Shown: positions 17,149 to 25,734 of the stretch, piece by piece
Layout: the number at the start of each line of letters is the position of its first letter
Numbering within the stretch: position 1 is the stretch's first letter
From: Pseudomonadota bacterium
GTDB taxonomy: Bacteria; Pseudomonadota; Alphaproteobacteria; SP197
Reading direction: 5' to 3'
DNA: 64,000 nucleotides
Assembly: GCA_039028155.1 (NCBI GenBank)
Contig: JBCCIS010000005.1
Location: forward strand, 101,994-165,993
The notes under the pieces: generated by a model
What the model saw: only the letters and a program-made list of their open reading frames with translations
What the model was told of the DNA's origin: nothing
Databases searched by the model: none
Program-made: the position numbers and the translations under genes

Positions 17149-18696
17149 TCAGCCTTTACCAACCATGGTCATGTTGTCTCGCCCCGTTCGCGTTGCTTGG
17201 CCGCGCATCCAAAGGTCGAGATCACGCGCTTGCCCCTCGGTCAACCGCAGGCCGAGCTTGGTGCGGCGCCAGAGCACATCCTCTGCCGAACACGCCCACT
17301 CGTTCTCCATCAACCAACGGACCTCTGCCTCTGTCAGGTTGCTGCCGAAGGATCGGCCGAGGTCGGCTGCGTTGTGTGCGTTCCCCAGCATGGCTGCCGC
17401 TTCCGAGCCATAGGTGCGCACCAGCCGCCGCGCCCACGGCTCATCCAGGAACGGGTAGTCGGCGCATAGCTTGGCCTCTGCCTCCATGTGCGCATCAACC
17501 GGCATGTTGCCGCCGGGTAGAGCGGTATCGGCGGTCCAAGGCTCGCCCATCGAGGGCAGGTACTGTTTGAGTTTCGCGAGGGCGGCTTCCGCGAGCCGGC
17601 GATAAGTGGTGATCTTGCCGCCGAACACGTTGAGCAGCGGTGTGATACCCCCCGACGTGTCGACCATCAGGACGTAATCGCGCGTTGCCTTGGTGCTGCT
17701 GCGTGCACCGTCGTCATAGAGTGGTCGCACGCCGGAATAGGTCCAGACGATATCCTTCTCTTCGACCGGCTGGGAAAAGTGGGCGTTGGCGGCATTAAGC
17801 AGATAGGCGCGTTCTTCCGCCGTGCAGGTTGCTGTCTCGGGTGAACCGTCATGGTCCATTTCGGTCGTGCCGATCAGCGTGAAGTCGTCCTCGTAGGGAA
17901 TCGCAAAGACGATACGACCGTCATCCATCTGGAAGATGTAAGACTTGTCGTGCTCGTACTGTCGGGCGACGACGAGGTGGCTGCCGCGCACCAAACGGGT
18001 GTGGGCGGGCGCGTTGCGGTGCAGCTTGTAGCGGATGATGTCATCGACCCATGGACCGCCCGCGTTGATCAGGCAACGCGCCTGGATCTGCCGAGTCGCG
18101 CCGGTCTGGCCGTCTTCCAAGGTGACCTGCCATAGGCCATCCCGCCGCTCGGCCAGGACACAGGTCGTGCCGACTGCGATCGTAGCGCCGCGGGCCTCGG
18201 CATCGCGTGCGTTCAAGACGACAAGTCTGGCGTCGTCGATCCAGCAATCCGAGTATTCGAAGGCGCGCTTGAGCGAAGGTTTAAGCGGTTCGCCCGTTTT
18301 GTCCTGTTGGAGGTCCAGGGTCTGCGTTGCCGGCAAGAGGCGGCGGCCACCCAGGTTGTCATAGAGGAAGAGACCAAAACGGACGAGCCAAGCCGGTCGC
18401 AGTCCCGGATTGTGCGGCAAGACAAACCGCATGGGCCACGCGATGTGCGGCACCGCGCGCAGCAAAACCTCACGTTCGACCAGAGCCTCGCGAACCAACC
18501 GAAACTTGAGAAACTCGAGGTATCGCAGTCCTCCGTGGATCAGTTTGGTCGACGCCGACGACGTTCCCTGGCCGAGATCGCCCTGCTCGCACAGGAAGAC
18601 GCTGAGCCCGCGTCCCGCCGCGTCGCGAGCGATACCACAACCGTTGATGCCGCCGCCGATGATGGCGACGTCAAAGATGTCGTCGCTCTCAGTCAT
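17149..18696 (-). CDS. glpD: Aerobic glycerol-3-phosphate dehydrogenase
   Basis: Oxidises glycerol-3-phosphate to dihydroxyacetone phosphate, delivering electrons to the quinone pool at the inner membrane. The 515 residues begin with the FAD motif VAIIGGGINGCGIARDAAG, followed by GTSSASTKLIHGGLRYLE, both diagnostic of GlpD. The C-terminal DAO domain ends normally. The ATG at 18696 overlaps the stop of the upstream glpR gene by 8 bp, so the two are co-translated. An in-frame ATG at 18888 lies inside glpR and is rejected. It completes glycerol use together with the divergent glycerol transporter; no glycerol kinase gene is in the window. Confidence 0.95.
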   Translation of the reverse strand: MTESDDIFDVAIIGGGINGCGIARDAAGRGLSVFLCEQGDLGQGTSSASTKLIHGGLRYLEFLKFRLVREALVEREVLLRAVPHIAWPMRFVLPHNPGLRPAWLVRFGLFLYDNLGGRRLLPATQTLDLQQDKTGEPLKPSLKRAFEYSDCWIDDARLVVLNARDAEARGATIAVGTTCVLAERRDGLWQVTLEDGQTGATRQIQARCLINAGGPWVDDIIRYKLHRNAPAHTRLVRGSHLVVARQYEHDKSYIFQMDDGRIVFAIPYEDDFTLIGTTEMDHDGSPETATCTAEERAYLLNAANAHFSQPVEEKDIVWTYSGVRPLYDDGARSSTKATRDYVLMVDTSGGITPLLNVFGGKITTYRRLAEAALAKLKQYLPSMGEPWTADTALPGGNMPVDAHMEAEAKLCADYPFLDEPWARRLVRTYGSEAAAMLGNAHNAADLGRSFGSNLTEAEVRWLMENEWACSAEDVLWRRTKLGLRLTEGQARDLDLWMRGQATRTGRDNMTMVGKG

Positions 18697-19480
18697 GGTG
18701 GTTGTTCGGGTCGGGCGCACCGCTGGCGATGTTGATATCAACACCGTCGCGCTCGCAGGCATCACAGAAGGCTCGGGGCGGCCGTCGATCACTGACAAAG
18801 TGATCGATATCGGAGAGATCGCAGATGCGCACGGGCGCGCTGCGTTCAAACTTCGTGTGGTCGCAGACCAGGATGGTTCGACGCGCATTGGCCGCGATGG
18901 CGCGCGCGACAGCCACTTCGCGTACGTCGAAATCCATGATCGAGCCGTCTTCGTCCAGCGCGGACGCGCCGATCACCGCATAGTCGACCCTGAACTTCCG
19001 AATAAACTCGACCGCGTCGTTGCCGACGATGGCGCCATCGGACTGGCGCACGGCGCCGCCCGCCAGGATGATCTCCTTGGTCGTCGTGCCCGACAAAATG
19101 TTGACGACGTTGATGTTGTTGGTGACGACAAAGAGGTCGTGGCGTTCACGCAGCGCCAAGGCGACCTGCTCGGTCGTGGTGCCGATATTGATGATCAGCG
19201 AGCAGCCATTCGGGATCATCGCCGCAGCGTGCTGTCCGATCGCGCGCTTTTCTTCCAACGCCAACGCGCGCCGTTCCGCATAGTCCAGATTGGTCACGCT
19301 GGTCGCCGGCACCGCGCCGCCATGGACGCGGGTCAGCAGGCCACCCTGACTCATGAGATTGAGGTCGCGGCGAATCGTCTGCGTGGTCACGCCGAAATCA
19401 GCCGCCAGACCGTCGACCGTGACGCGACCTTCGACGCGCGCCCGCGCCATGATTTCCGTTTGGCGATCGCTCAATACCAT
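18689..19480 (-). CDS. glpR: DeoR-family repressor, GlpR-like
   Basis: Repressor of 263 residues. The N-terminal DeoR helix-turn-helix is VDGLAADFGVTTQTIRRDL at about 25-43, and the C-terminal sugar-phosphate sensor domain has the INIGTTTEQVA and TNNINVVNIL motifs that bind phosphorylated ligands. Its place upstream of glpD and divergent from the glycerol transporter identifies it as GlpR; the effector is probably glycerol-3-phosphate. The intergenic region carries repeated TTTC elements that are likely its sites. Confidence 0.9.
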   Translation of the reverse strand: MVLSDRQTEIMARARVEGRVTVDGLAADFGVTTQTIRRDLNLMSQGGLLTRVHGGAVPATSVTNLDYAERRALALEEKRAIGQHAAAMIPNGCSLIINIGTTTEQVALALRERHDLFVVTNNINVVNILSGTTTKEIILAGGAVRQSDGAIVGNDAVEFIRKFRVDYAVIGASALDEDGSIMDFDVREVAVARAIAANARRTILVCDHTKFERSAPVRICDLSDIDHFVSDRRPPRAFCDACERDGVDINIASGAPDPNNHHD

Positions 19481-19502
19481 TGGGACCGGCTTTCCTGCAC
19501 TC

Positions 19503-19561
19503 TTTCAGATGATACATATTTTGTTTTCGGATGAAATGCATGAGTTTCGCTTGACGGAAAC
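19503..19561. promoter_or_regulatory. glpR/glpV divergent control region with TTTC repeats
   Basis: Three direct repeats TTTC(A/G)(G/C) start at 19503, 19525 and 19545, spaced 22 and 20 bp, close to two helical turns. The last one forms part of a perfect inverted repeat, GTTTC (19544-19548) and GAAAC (19557-19561). DeoR-family repressors commonly bind such repeated half-sites. A possible -35 TTGACG (19551-19556) for glpV overlaps the inverted repeat; its -10 is weak. Binding by GlpR is inferred. Confidence 0.5.
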
Positions 19562-19637
19562 TGAAAAAATAAATGAACATTCTGAGCAGTGAACCGGGTG
19601 CGTTACCGGGATGCAGGAGGAACAGGGGAGAACAGCC

Positions 19638-21383
19638 ATGCGCACAGGATTTAAGTCGGCGGCCCTGGCGATCGGATTGATCGTCGCGGCGCCGGCGGCC
19701 TACGCCGATATTGAGAAGGCGGAACAGTGGGTTAACGACGAATTTCAGCCCTCGACGCTGACGGTTGAGGAGCAGATGGCGGAGATGCAGTGGTTCATCG
19801 ACGCCGCCAAGCCATTCGCCGGCATGGAGATCAACGTGCTGTCGGAGACGATCCCGACGCATACCTACGAGTCGCAGGTACTGACCCAGGCGTTCGAGGA
19901 TATCACCGGCATCAAGGTCAACCATCAGCTGCTTGGTGAAGGCGAAGTGGTTCAGGCGGTTCAGACCCAGCTGCAGACCGGCCGTAACCTCTATGACGCC
20001 TACATCAACGACAGCGACCTGATTGGCACCCATTCGCGCCTCCAGCTTGCCGTCAATCTGACGGAATGGATGGCGGGCGAGGGCGCCGACGTCACCAACC
20101 CGAACCTGGATATCAACGACTTCATCGGTATCTCGTTCACCACAGGGCCCGACGGCAACGTCTATCAGCTGCCCGACCAGCAGTTCGCGAACCTCTACTG
20201 GTTCCGCAAGGACTGGTTCGACCGCGAGGACCTTCAGGCCCAGTTCAAGGAAATCTACGGCTATGACCTCGGCGTGCCCGTGAACTGGTCGGCCTATGAG
20301 GACATCGCCGAATTCTTCACCGTGCATGTCGGCGAGATCGACGGCGTCACCGTCTATGGCCACATGGACTATGGCAAACGCGCGCCGGATCTCGGTTGGC
20401 GTATGACCGACGCCTGGCTCTCGATGGCCGGCGCCGGCGATAAAGGCTTGCCCAACGGCGTCCCGGTTGATGAGTGGGGCATTCGCATGGAAGAGGGCAC
20501 CTGCAATCCGGTCGGCGCCAGCGTCAGCCGTGGCGGCGCTGCCAACGGCCCGGCTGCCATCTATGCCATCCGCAAGTGGGACGAGTGGCTGCGCGAGTAC
20601 GCGCCGCCGGCCGCCGCCAGTTACGACTTCTATCAGTCGCTGCCGGCGCTGGCCCAAGGCAACGTGGCCCAGCAGATCTTCTGGTACACGGCGTTCACGG
20701 CCTCCATGGTTGCGCCCCAGGAAGACGGCAACAACACGGTTGATGCGGCAGGCAACCCGCTGTGGCGCATGGCGCCCAGCCCGCACGGTCCCTATTGGGA
20801 AGAAGGTCAGAAGCTTGGCTATCAGGACGCCGGTTCTTGGACGATCCTGAAGTCGACGCCGACCGACCGTGCCAAAGCCGCCTGGCTCTACGCGCAGTTC
20901 GTCGTCTCCAAGACGGTCGACGTCAAGAAGAGTCATGTCGGCCTGACGTTTATCCGTGACAGCACCGTGCGTCACGAGAGCTTTACCGAGCGCGCGCCGC
21001 AGCTCGGTGGACTGGTTGAGTTTTACCGGTCGCCTGATCGTGTCCTCTGGACACCGACGGGCATCAACGTGCCTGACTATCCGAAGCTGGCCCAGATCTG
21101 GTGGCAGCAGATCGGTGACGTCAACTCCGGCGCCTTTACGCCACAGGAGGCAATGGACAGGTTGGCCGCCGAAATGGATCAGGTCATGGCGCGTATGCAG
21201 GCAGCCGACGAGCAAGCGGACGTGTACGGGGGGTGCGGGCCGCGGCTCAACGAAGAAAGCGATCCCGAGTACTGGTTGTCGCAACCGGGATCGCCCAAGC
21301 CGATGCTGGAGAACGAAAAGCCGATGGGTGAGACCATCAGCTATGACGAGTTGGTCCAGCGCTGGGCTGCTTCGGACGAGTGA
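19638..21383 (+). CDS. glpV: Glycerol ABC transporter substrate-binding protein
   Basis: Periplasmic receptor of 581 residues with a Sec signal (MRTGFKSAALAIGLIVAAPA, cleavage after AYA). It is long for a family-1 binding protein, as known for GlpV of rhizobia. Characteristic blocks include TYESQVLTQAFEDITGIKV, YQLPDQQFANLYWFRKDWFD and the C-terminal CGPRLNEE. The ATG at 19638 has GGGGAG upstream; an ATG at 19611 would precede the ribosome site. It begins the transporter operon divergent from glpR, and the following genes match the glpSTPQU set in order, so I am confident that glycerol is the ligand by analogy. Confidence 0.92.
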   Translation: MRTGFKSAALAIGLIVAAPAAYADIEKAEQWVNDEFQPSTLTVEEQMAEMQWFIDAAKPFAGMEINVLSETIPTHTYESQVLTQAFEDITGIKVNHQLLGEGEVVQAVQTQLQTGRNLYDAYINDSDLIGTHSRLQLAVNLTEWMAGEGADVTNPNLDINDFIGISFTTGPDGNVYQLPDQQFANLYWFRKDWFDREDLQAQFKEIYGYDLGVPVNWSAYEDIAEFFTVHVGEIDGVTVYGHMDYGKRAPDLGWRMTDAWLSMAGAGDKGLPNGVPVDEWGIRMEEGTCNPVGASVSRGGAANGPAAIYAIRKWDEWLREYAPPAAASYDFYQSLPALAQGNVAQQIFWYTAFTASMVAPQEDGNNTVDAAGNPLWRMAPSPHGPYWEEGQKLGYQDAGSWTILKSTPTDRAKAAWLYAQFVVSKTVDVKKSHVGLTFIRDSTVRHESFTERAPQLGGLVEFYRSPDRVLWTPTGINVPDYPKLAQIWWQQIGDVNSGAFTPQEAMDRLAAEMDQVMARMQAADEQADVYGGCGPRLNEESDPEYWLSQPGSPKPMLENEKPMGETISYDELVQRWAASDE

Positions 21384-21392
21384 GGCTGCCTT

Positions 21393-21446
21393 GGGAACTA
21401 CGGTCGCCGTGCTGGGTAAACGGCGGCCGTAGTTTCCACCTTTTTT
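21393..21446 (+). terminator. Strong hairpin with T-run after glpV
   Basis: GGGAACTACGGTCGCCGT pairs with ACGGCGGCCGTAGTTTCC (one mismatch and one G-T pair) around a 9-nt loop and is followed by ACCTTTTTT. It lies between glpV and glpS on the same strand. As glpSTPQU depend on transcription through it unless another promoter exists, it is best read as a partial terminator that makes the binding protein more abundant than the membrane complex. Confidence 0.8.
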
Positions 21447-21513
21447 CCTGCTCCCCCACGACGCACGGGCGTCGCCTGGTACGGGTGCCGACTGCACAGG
21501 CGGGAAGCGTCGC

Positions 21514-22581
21514 ATGACCCTGGAGTTCCGGAACGTCGCAAAACGCAGCGGCGGCGAGACGTTGATCCACGCGTGTTCGTTCACATTCGAAGCGCCTGGA
21601 TTCAATATCCTCCTGGGTGCCACCAATGCCGGCAAGACGACCCTGATCAAGCTGATGGCGAACCTGGAGCGGCCATCGGACGGCGAGATCTGGTTTGATG
21701 GTAAGAACGTGACCCGCGCGGCAACGCAAAAGCGCAATGTCAGCCTGGTCCACCAGTTCTTCGTCAATTACCCACACATGACGGTTTACGAGAACATCGC
21801 CTCGCCGCTGAAGATCGAGCGCGTGCCGTCAGCCGAGATCAAACGCCGGGTCGGCGAGGCGGCGGAGCTCTTGAAACTCGAACCGTTTCTAGCGCGTCGC
21901 CCGGCGGAACTCTCCGGTGGCCAGCAGCAGCGCACGGCGCTCGCCCGCTCGCTGGTCAAGGAAAGCAGCCTGGTATTGCTCGACGAACCATTGGTCAATC
22001 TCGACTACAAGCTGCGCGAGGAATTGCGCGACGAACTGCCGCGATTGTTCTCCGGCCGCAGCGCCATCGTCGTCTACGCGACATCGGAGCCGACCGAGGC
22101 GCTGATGCTGGGCGGACGCACGGCAACGGTGTTCGAGGGCCGGGTAACGCAGGTCGGCGAGACGGCCGATGTCTACCGCCGACCCGACACATTGGAGACG
22201 GCGCAGGTCTTTTCCGATCCGCCGATCAACACCGCGCCGGTGGTGAAGGCGGATGGTGAGATTCGCCTTGGCGATGCCGCGCGCTGGCCTGCCGAAGGCG
22301 ATGTCGCAGGCATGCCCGACGGTACCTATACTGTCGCTGTCAGGCCGCACTTCGTCTCGCCGATCGCCGGAGAAACGGTGGGTGTACCAATCACCGGCCG
22401 CGTCTTGATCACGGAACTGTCGGGTTCGGAGAGCACGGCACATTTCGAATTCGAGGGCCTGACCTGGGTCTCGCAAAGTCACGGCGTCCATCCCTACCGG
22501 GTTGGCGAGGTCCATGGCTTCACGATCGACACCAAGGGCTGTCTCTATTTCCGCGAAGACGGCACGCGGGTAACGGGCTAG
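21514..22581 (+). CDS. glpS: Glycerol ABC transporter ATP-binding protein (GlpS), variant nucleotide site
   Basis: One of two ATPases of the glycerol importer, 355 residues: nucleotide-binding domain to about 235, then a TOBE-like domain. Walker A is GATNAGKTT at 35-43, with Asn where Gly is usual. The signature LSGGQQQR (133-140) and Walker B LVLLDE (153-158) are intact. The H-loop reads VYATSEP with S191 in place of the catalytic His. Thus its own ATP site is poor but it provides a good signature to its partner GlpT. It lies 12 bp upstream of glpT. Confidence 0.9.
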   Translation: MTLEFRNVAKRSGGETLIHACSFTFEAPGFNILLGATNAGKTTLIKLMANLERPSDGEIWFDGKNVTRAATQKRNVSLVHQFFVNYPHMTVYENIASPLKIERVPSAEIKRRVGEAAELLKLEPFLARRPAELSGGQQQRTALARSLVKESSLVLLDEPLVNLDYKLREELRDELPRLFSGRSAIVVYATSEPTEALMLGGRTATVFEGRVTQVGETADVYRRPDTLETAQVFSDPPINTAPVVKADGEIRLGDAARWPAEGDVAGMPDGTYTVAVRPHFVSPIAGETVGVPITGRVLITELSGSESTAHFEFEGLTWVSQSHGVHPYRVGEVHGFTIDTKGCLYFREDGTRVTG

Positions 22582-22593
22582 GAGGCGGGCGCG

Positions 22594-23676
22594 ATGGCGA
22601 AAATCGAGCTGAAGGGGCTGCGGCACAGTTATGTTGCGTCACCCACTGGTCCTGATGACTACGCGCTAAAGGGTATCGACCTGGCGTGGGACGACGGCGG
22701 TGCCTATGCCCTGCTTGGACCGTCCGGCTGCGGCAAGACGACCTTGCTCAATATCATCTCGGGCCTCATCGCGCCGTCCGAAGGCCAGATCCTGTTCGAC
22801 GGCCAGGACGTCACACAGCTTCCGCCATCGCAGCGCAATATCGCGCAGGTGTTCCAGTTTCCGGTCATCTACGACACCATGACCGTCTATGACAACCTGG
22901 CCTTTCCGCTGCGCAACCGCGGTGTTGACCACGGCCGCATCGACGCCCGCGTCAATGAGATTGCCGAGCTCCTGGAGCTCAGCGATATCCTGCGTCGTCG
23001 CGCGTCCGGCCTGACGCCGGACGTCAAACAGAAGCTCTCCATGGGACGCGGTCTGGTGCGCGAAGACGTCAACGTCATCATGTTCGACGAGCCGTTGACG
23101 GTCATCGACCCGCATCTGAAGTGGAAGCTGCGTTCCAAGCTGAAGGAGCTGCATCACAAGGTCGGCGCGACGATGATTTACGTCACGCATGATCAAACGG
23201 AGGCGCTGACCTTCGCTGATCAGGTCGTCGTCATGCGCGAGGGCGAGGTCGTGCAGGTCGGTACGCCGGTCGATCTATTCGAGACGCCGGCCCACACCTT
23301 TGTCGGCCATTTCATCGGGTCGCCGGGCATGAATGTCATGCCGTGCGAGCTTCGTGACGGTGTGGTGTTCGTGCAGGGCGTCAGAATTCCGATGGCGTCA
23401 CCGATCAAGGTGGCGCCGGGTTCCGGCTTCCTGGAAATCGGCGTACGTCCGGAATACATCGACGTTTCCGATGACGGCCTGCCGGTGGAGGTCACGCGTG
23501 TCGCCGATTCCGGGCGGTTTCGAATCGTTGAAGCCCGCGCTGGCGGCGAACGGATCAACGTCTTGACCCGCGAGGACCAGGTGACGCCCCTGGGGCCGGC
23601 AAAACTGCGGTTCGACCCCGCGCACACCCATGTCTATGCCGACGGCCGCCTGGTCGCCGGCGGTTCGGAGAGCTAG
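22594..23676 (+). CDS. glpT: Glycerol ABC transporter ATP-binding protein (GlpT), variant signature
   Basis: Second ATPase of the importer, 360 residues. Walker A GPSGCGKTT (42-50), Walker B VIMFDE (161-166) and H-loop H199 (YVTHDQTEAL) are complete. The ABC signature is replaced by LTPDVKQK (140-147), which lacks the Ser-Gly-Gly that contacts ATP. In the heterodimer, GlpT Walker motifs face the good GlpS signature, giving one consensus site. A C-terminal TOBE domain follows. The name refers to the rhizobial glycerol system, not to the glycerol-3-phosphate antiporter of the same name. The stop is 3 bp before glpP. Confidence 0.9.
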   Translation: MAKIELKGLRHSYVASPTGPDDYALKGIDLAWDDGGAYALLGPSGCGKTTLLNIISGLIAPSEGQILFDGQDVTQLPPSQRNIAQVFQFPVIYDTMTVYDNLAFPLRNRGVDHGRIDARVNEIAELLELSDILRRRASGLTPDVKQKLSMGRGLVREDVNVIMFDEPLTVIDPHLKWKLRSKLKELHHKVGATMIYVTHDQTEALTFADQVVVMREGEVVQVGTPVDLFETPAHTFVGHFIGSPGMNVMPCELRDGVVFVQGVRIPMASPIKVAPGSGFLEIGVRPEYIDVSDDGLPVEVTRVADSGRFRIVEARAGGERINVLTREDQVTPLGPAKLRFDPAHTHVYADGRLVAGGSES

Positions 23677-23679
23677 GCG

Positions 23680-24546
23680 ATGTTGTCCAAGGTACAGACA
23701 CAGCGCGCATGGATTTTCGTCATCCCGGTCGTGCTGCTGGTCGCATTCAACGCGTTGGTGCCGTTGATGACGGTGGTCAACTACTCCGTCCAGGAGACCT
23801 TTGGCGACAATCTGTTCTTCTGGCACGGCGTTGGCTGGTTCGAGGACGTCCTGCATTCCGAACGGTTCCACGCCGCGTTGGGGCGCCAGCTCCTGTTCAC
23901 CTTCACCATCCTCTTCATCGAGATCCCGCTCGGCGTCATCATCGCACTCGCCATGCCCCGGCGCGGTCTCTGGGTGCCTGTGTGCCTGGTCTTGATGGCG
24001 TTGCCACTTCTGATCCCATGGAACGTCGTTGGCTCCATGTGGAACATCTTCACGCTGCCGGATATCGGCATGATGGGCTACACCATCAATTCGCTGGGTA
24101 TCGACTACAACATGACCCAGCAGCCGTTTGCGGCGTGGTTCACCATCATCCTAATGGATGTCTGGCACTGGACGTCGCTGGTCGTTCTGTTGACCTATGC
24201 CGGGTTGATCTCGATCCCCGACGCCTATTACCAGGCTGCTGCGATCGACGGCGCGAAACCGTGGGCCGTGTTCCGCCACATCCAGCTCCCCAAACTTCGG
24301 CGTGTGCTGACAATCGCGATCCTGCTGCGTTTCATGGACAGCTTCATGATCTACACGGAGCCGTTCGTGATGACCGGCGGCGGCCCCGGCAATTCGACAA
24401 CACTATTGTCCATCGATCTCGTCAAGATGGCGCTTGGCCAGTTCGACCTGGGTCCGGCGGCGGCGATGTCGCTGATCTACTTCCTGATCACGCTCTTGCT
24501 GTCATGGGTGTTCTACACTGTCATGACACGGCACGACGCGAAGTGA
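23680..24546 (+). CDS. glpP: Glycerol ABC transporter permease (GlpP)
   Basis: Inner-membrane permease of 288 residues in the MalF/UgpA class, with six predicted membrane segments. It starts AWIFVIPVVLLVAFNALVPL after a short basic tail. The EAA loop reads YQAAAIDGAKPWAVFRHIQL. The TEPFVMTGGGPGNSTTLLS block near residue 225-245 is a hallmark of this class. It sits between glpT (3 bp) and glpQ (13 bp), so it is part of one transcription unit. Confidence 0.92.
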   Translation: MLSKVQTQRAWIFVIPVVLLVAFNALVPLMTVVNYSVQETFGDNLFFWHGVGWFEDVLHSERFHAALGRQLLFTFTILFIEIPLGVIIALAMPRRGLWVPVCLVLMALPLLIPWNVVGSMWNIFTLPDIGMMGYTINSLGIDYNMTQQPFAAWFTIILMDVWHWTSLVVLLTYAGLISIPDAYYQAAAIDGAKPWAVFRHIQLPKLRRVLTIAILLRFMDSFMIYTEPFVMTGGGPGNSTTLLSIDLVKMALGQFDLGPAAAMSLIYFLITLLLSWVFYTVMTRHDAK

Positions 24547-24559
24547 GCGGGGGCCGATC

Positions 24560-25357
24560 ATGAAACCACGCTCGCTCATCGTCATCGTCTACATCGTCTT
24601 CTTGATGCTGCCGATCTATTGGCTACTCAGCATGTCGTTCAAGACGACCAATGAGATCCTCGGCGGATTCACCCTACTGCCCCAGCATTTCACGCTCGAA
24701 AACTACATGACGATCTTCACCGATCCGACGTGGTACTGGGGCTACATCAACTCGCTGATCTACGTCACCATGAACACGGTGATCTCGGTGGCGGCCGCCC
24801 TGCCGGCGGCCTATGCGTTCTCGCGGTTCACGTTCATCGGTGACAAACACCTGTTCTTCTGGCTGTTGACCAACCGCATGGCGCCGCCGGCGGTGTTCGC
24901 GCTGCCGTTCTTCCAGCTCTATTCCGCCGTCGGCCTGTTCGACACCCATATCGCGGTCGCGCTCGCCCACTGCCTCTTCAACATTCCGCTGGCGGTGTGG
25001 ATCCTGGAAGGGTTCATGTCGTCGGTGCCGAAGGAGCTGGATGAAACCGCCTATGTGGATGGCTACTCGTTCCCACGTTTCTTTTTCCAGATCTTCATCC
25101 CGAACATCAAATCCGGTATCGGCGTCGCGGCCTTCTTCTGTTTCATGTTCTCCTGGGTCGAAATGCTGTTGGCCAAGACCTTGACGGCGGTCGATGCCAA
25201 GCCGATTGCCGCGACCATGACCAAGACCGCATCCAGTGCCGGTTACGAACTCGGTCTGTTGGCGGCCGCAGGCGTGCTCACCATTATTCCGGGCGCCTTC
25301 GTGATCTACTTCGTGCGCAACTACATCGCCAAGGGCTTTGCCCTTGGGCGTGTCTAA
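24560..25357 (+). CDS. glpQ: Glycerol ABC transporter permease (GlpQ)
   Basis: Second permease, 265 residues, MalG class. The N-terminal segment LIVIVYIVFLMLPIYWLLSM is followed by SFKTTNEI, typical of MalG proteins, then five more membrane segments. The EAA loop region is DETAYVDGYSFPRFFFQIFI; the usual Ala-Gly pattern is altered to Val-Asp-Gly-Tyr, as expected for coupling to an unusual ATPase pair. The C-terminus KGFALGRV is a class hallmark (normally KGLTAGAVKG). GGGGGCC precedes the ATG. The ligand follows from the operon. Confidence 0.92.
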   Translation: MKPRSLIVIVYIVFLMLPIYWLLSMSFKTTNEILGGFTLLPQHFTLENYMTIFTDPTWYWGYINSLIYVTMNTVISVAAALPAAYAFSRFTFIGDKHLFFWLLTNRMAPPAVFALPFFQLYSAVGLFDTHIAVALAHCLFNIPLAVWILEGFMSSVPKELDETAYVDGYSFPRFFFQIFIPNIKSGIGVAAFFCFMFSWVEMLLAKTLTAVDAKPIAATMTKTASSAGYELGLLAAAGVLTIIPGAFVIYFVRNYIAKGFALGRV

Positions 25358-25370
25358 GGAGGGGCGGACC

Positions 25371-25652
25371 ATGGGTTTGGAATGGATGGCCTGGACTTGG
25401 TCGACCGCCGGGTTCTTCGTCGGTGTCTTTGCCGCTATCGCCTTGATGGGTGTCCTGGAGTGGCGCTTCCCCGGCGGCGCCGGACGGCGCGGCATCCTGG
25501 GCATCGATACGACCCGCGGCGACCGGCTCTTTATCACGTTGCTGGGCTCCGCCTTTATCTTCCTGGCCTGGCTCGGGCTAATGGGAACACCCATGTGGGG
25601 TGGCCTCGCCATCGCCATTGTCTGGATGGTGCTCGTTTTCTGGTTGGTCTGA
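25371..25652 (+). CDS. glpU: Small integral membrane protein, DUF2160 (GlpU)
   Basis: A 93-residue protein with three hydrophobic segments (FFVGVFAAIALMGVLEW, LFITLLGSAFIFLAWLGLM, GGLAIAIVWMVLVFWLV). It matches the DUF2160 proteins found as the last gene of glycerol-type ABC operons. The motif WRFPGG...RRGILGIDTTRGDRL is characteristic. The ATG at 25371 follows AAGGAGGGG, 13 bp after the glpQ stop. Its role is unknown; a stabilising or accessory subunit of the GlpPQ channel is plausible. Confidence 0.88.
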   Translation: MGLEWMAWTWSTAGFFVGVFAAIALMGVLEWRFPGGAGRRGILGIDTTRGDRLFITLLGSAFIFLAWLGLMGTPMWGGLAIAIVWMVLVFWLV

Positions 25653-25662
25653 CGCTGAGGTG

Positions 25663-25686
25663 CCGGTTGCTTGACCAGCCAACCGG
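25663..25686 (+). terminator. Possible weak terminator after glpU
   Basis: CCGGTTG (25663-25669) and CAACCGG (25680-25686) form a perfect 7-bp stem with a 10-nt loop, 10 bp after glpU. The downstream sequence is T-rich but has no clean T-run (TGTTGCTATCGTTGTTTG), so it may work poorly and allow read-through into the dioxygenase gene. Confidence 0.35.
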
Positions 25687-25734
25687 TGTTGCTATCGTTG
25701 TTTGTCGTCACGCCGACATGTCCGGAGATGTGAG

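Noticed and set aside
19398..21767. Open frame of 789 codons on the minus strand
   Set aside because: Antisense to glpV, which has a signal peptide, ribosome site and family motifs. No domain recognisable in the antisense translation.
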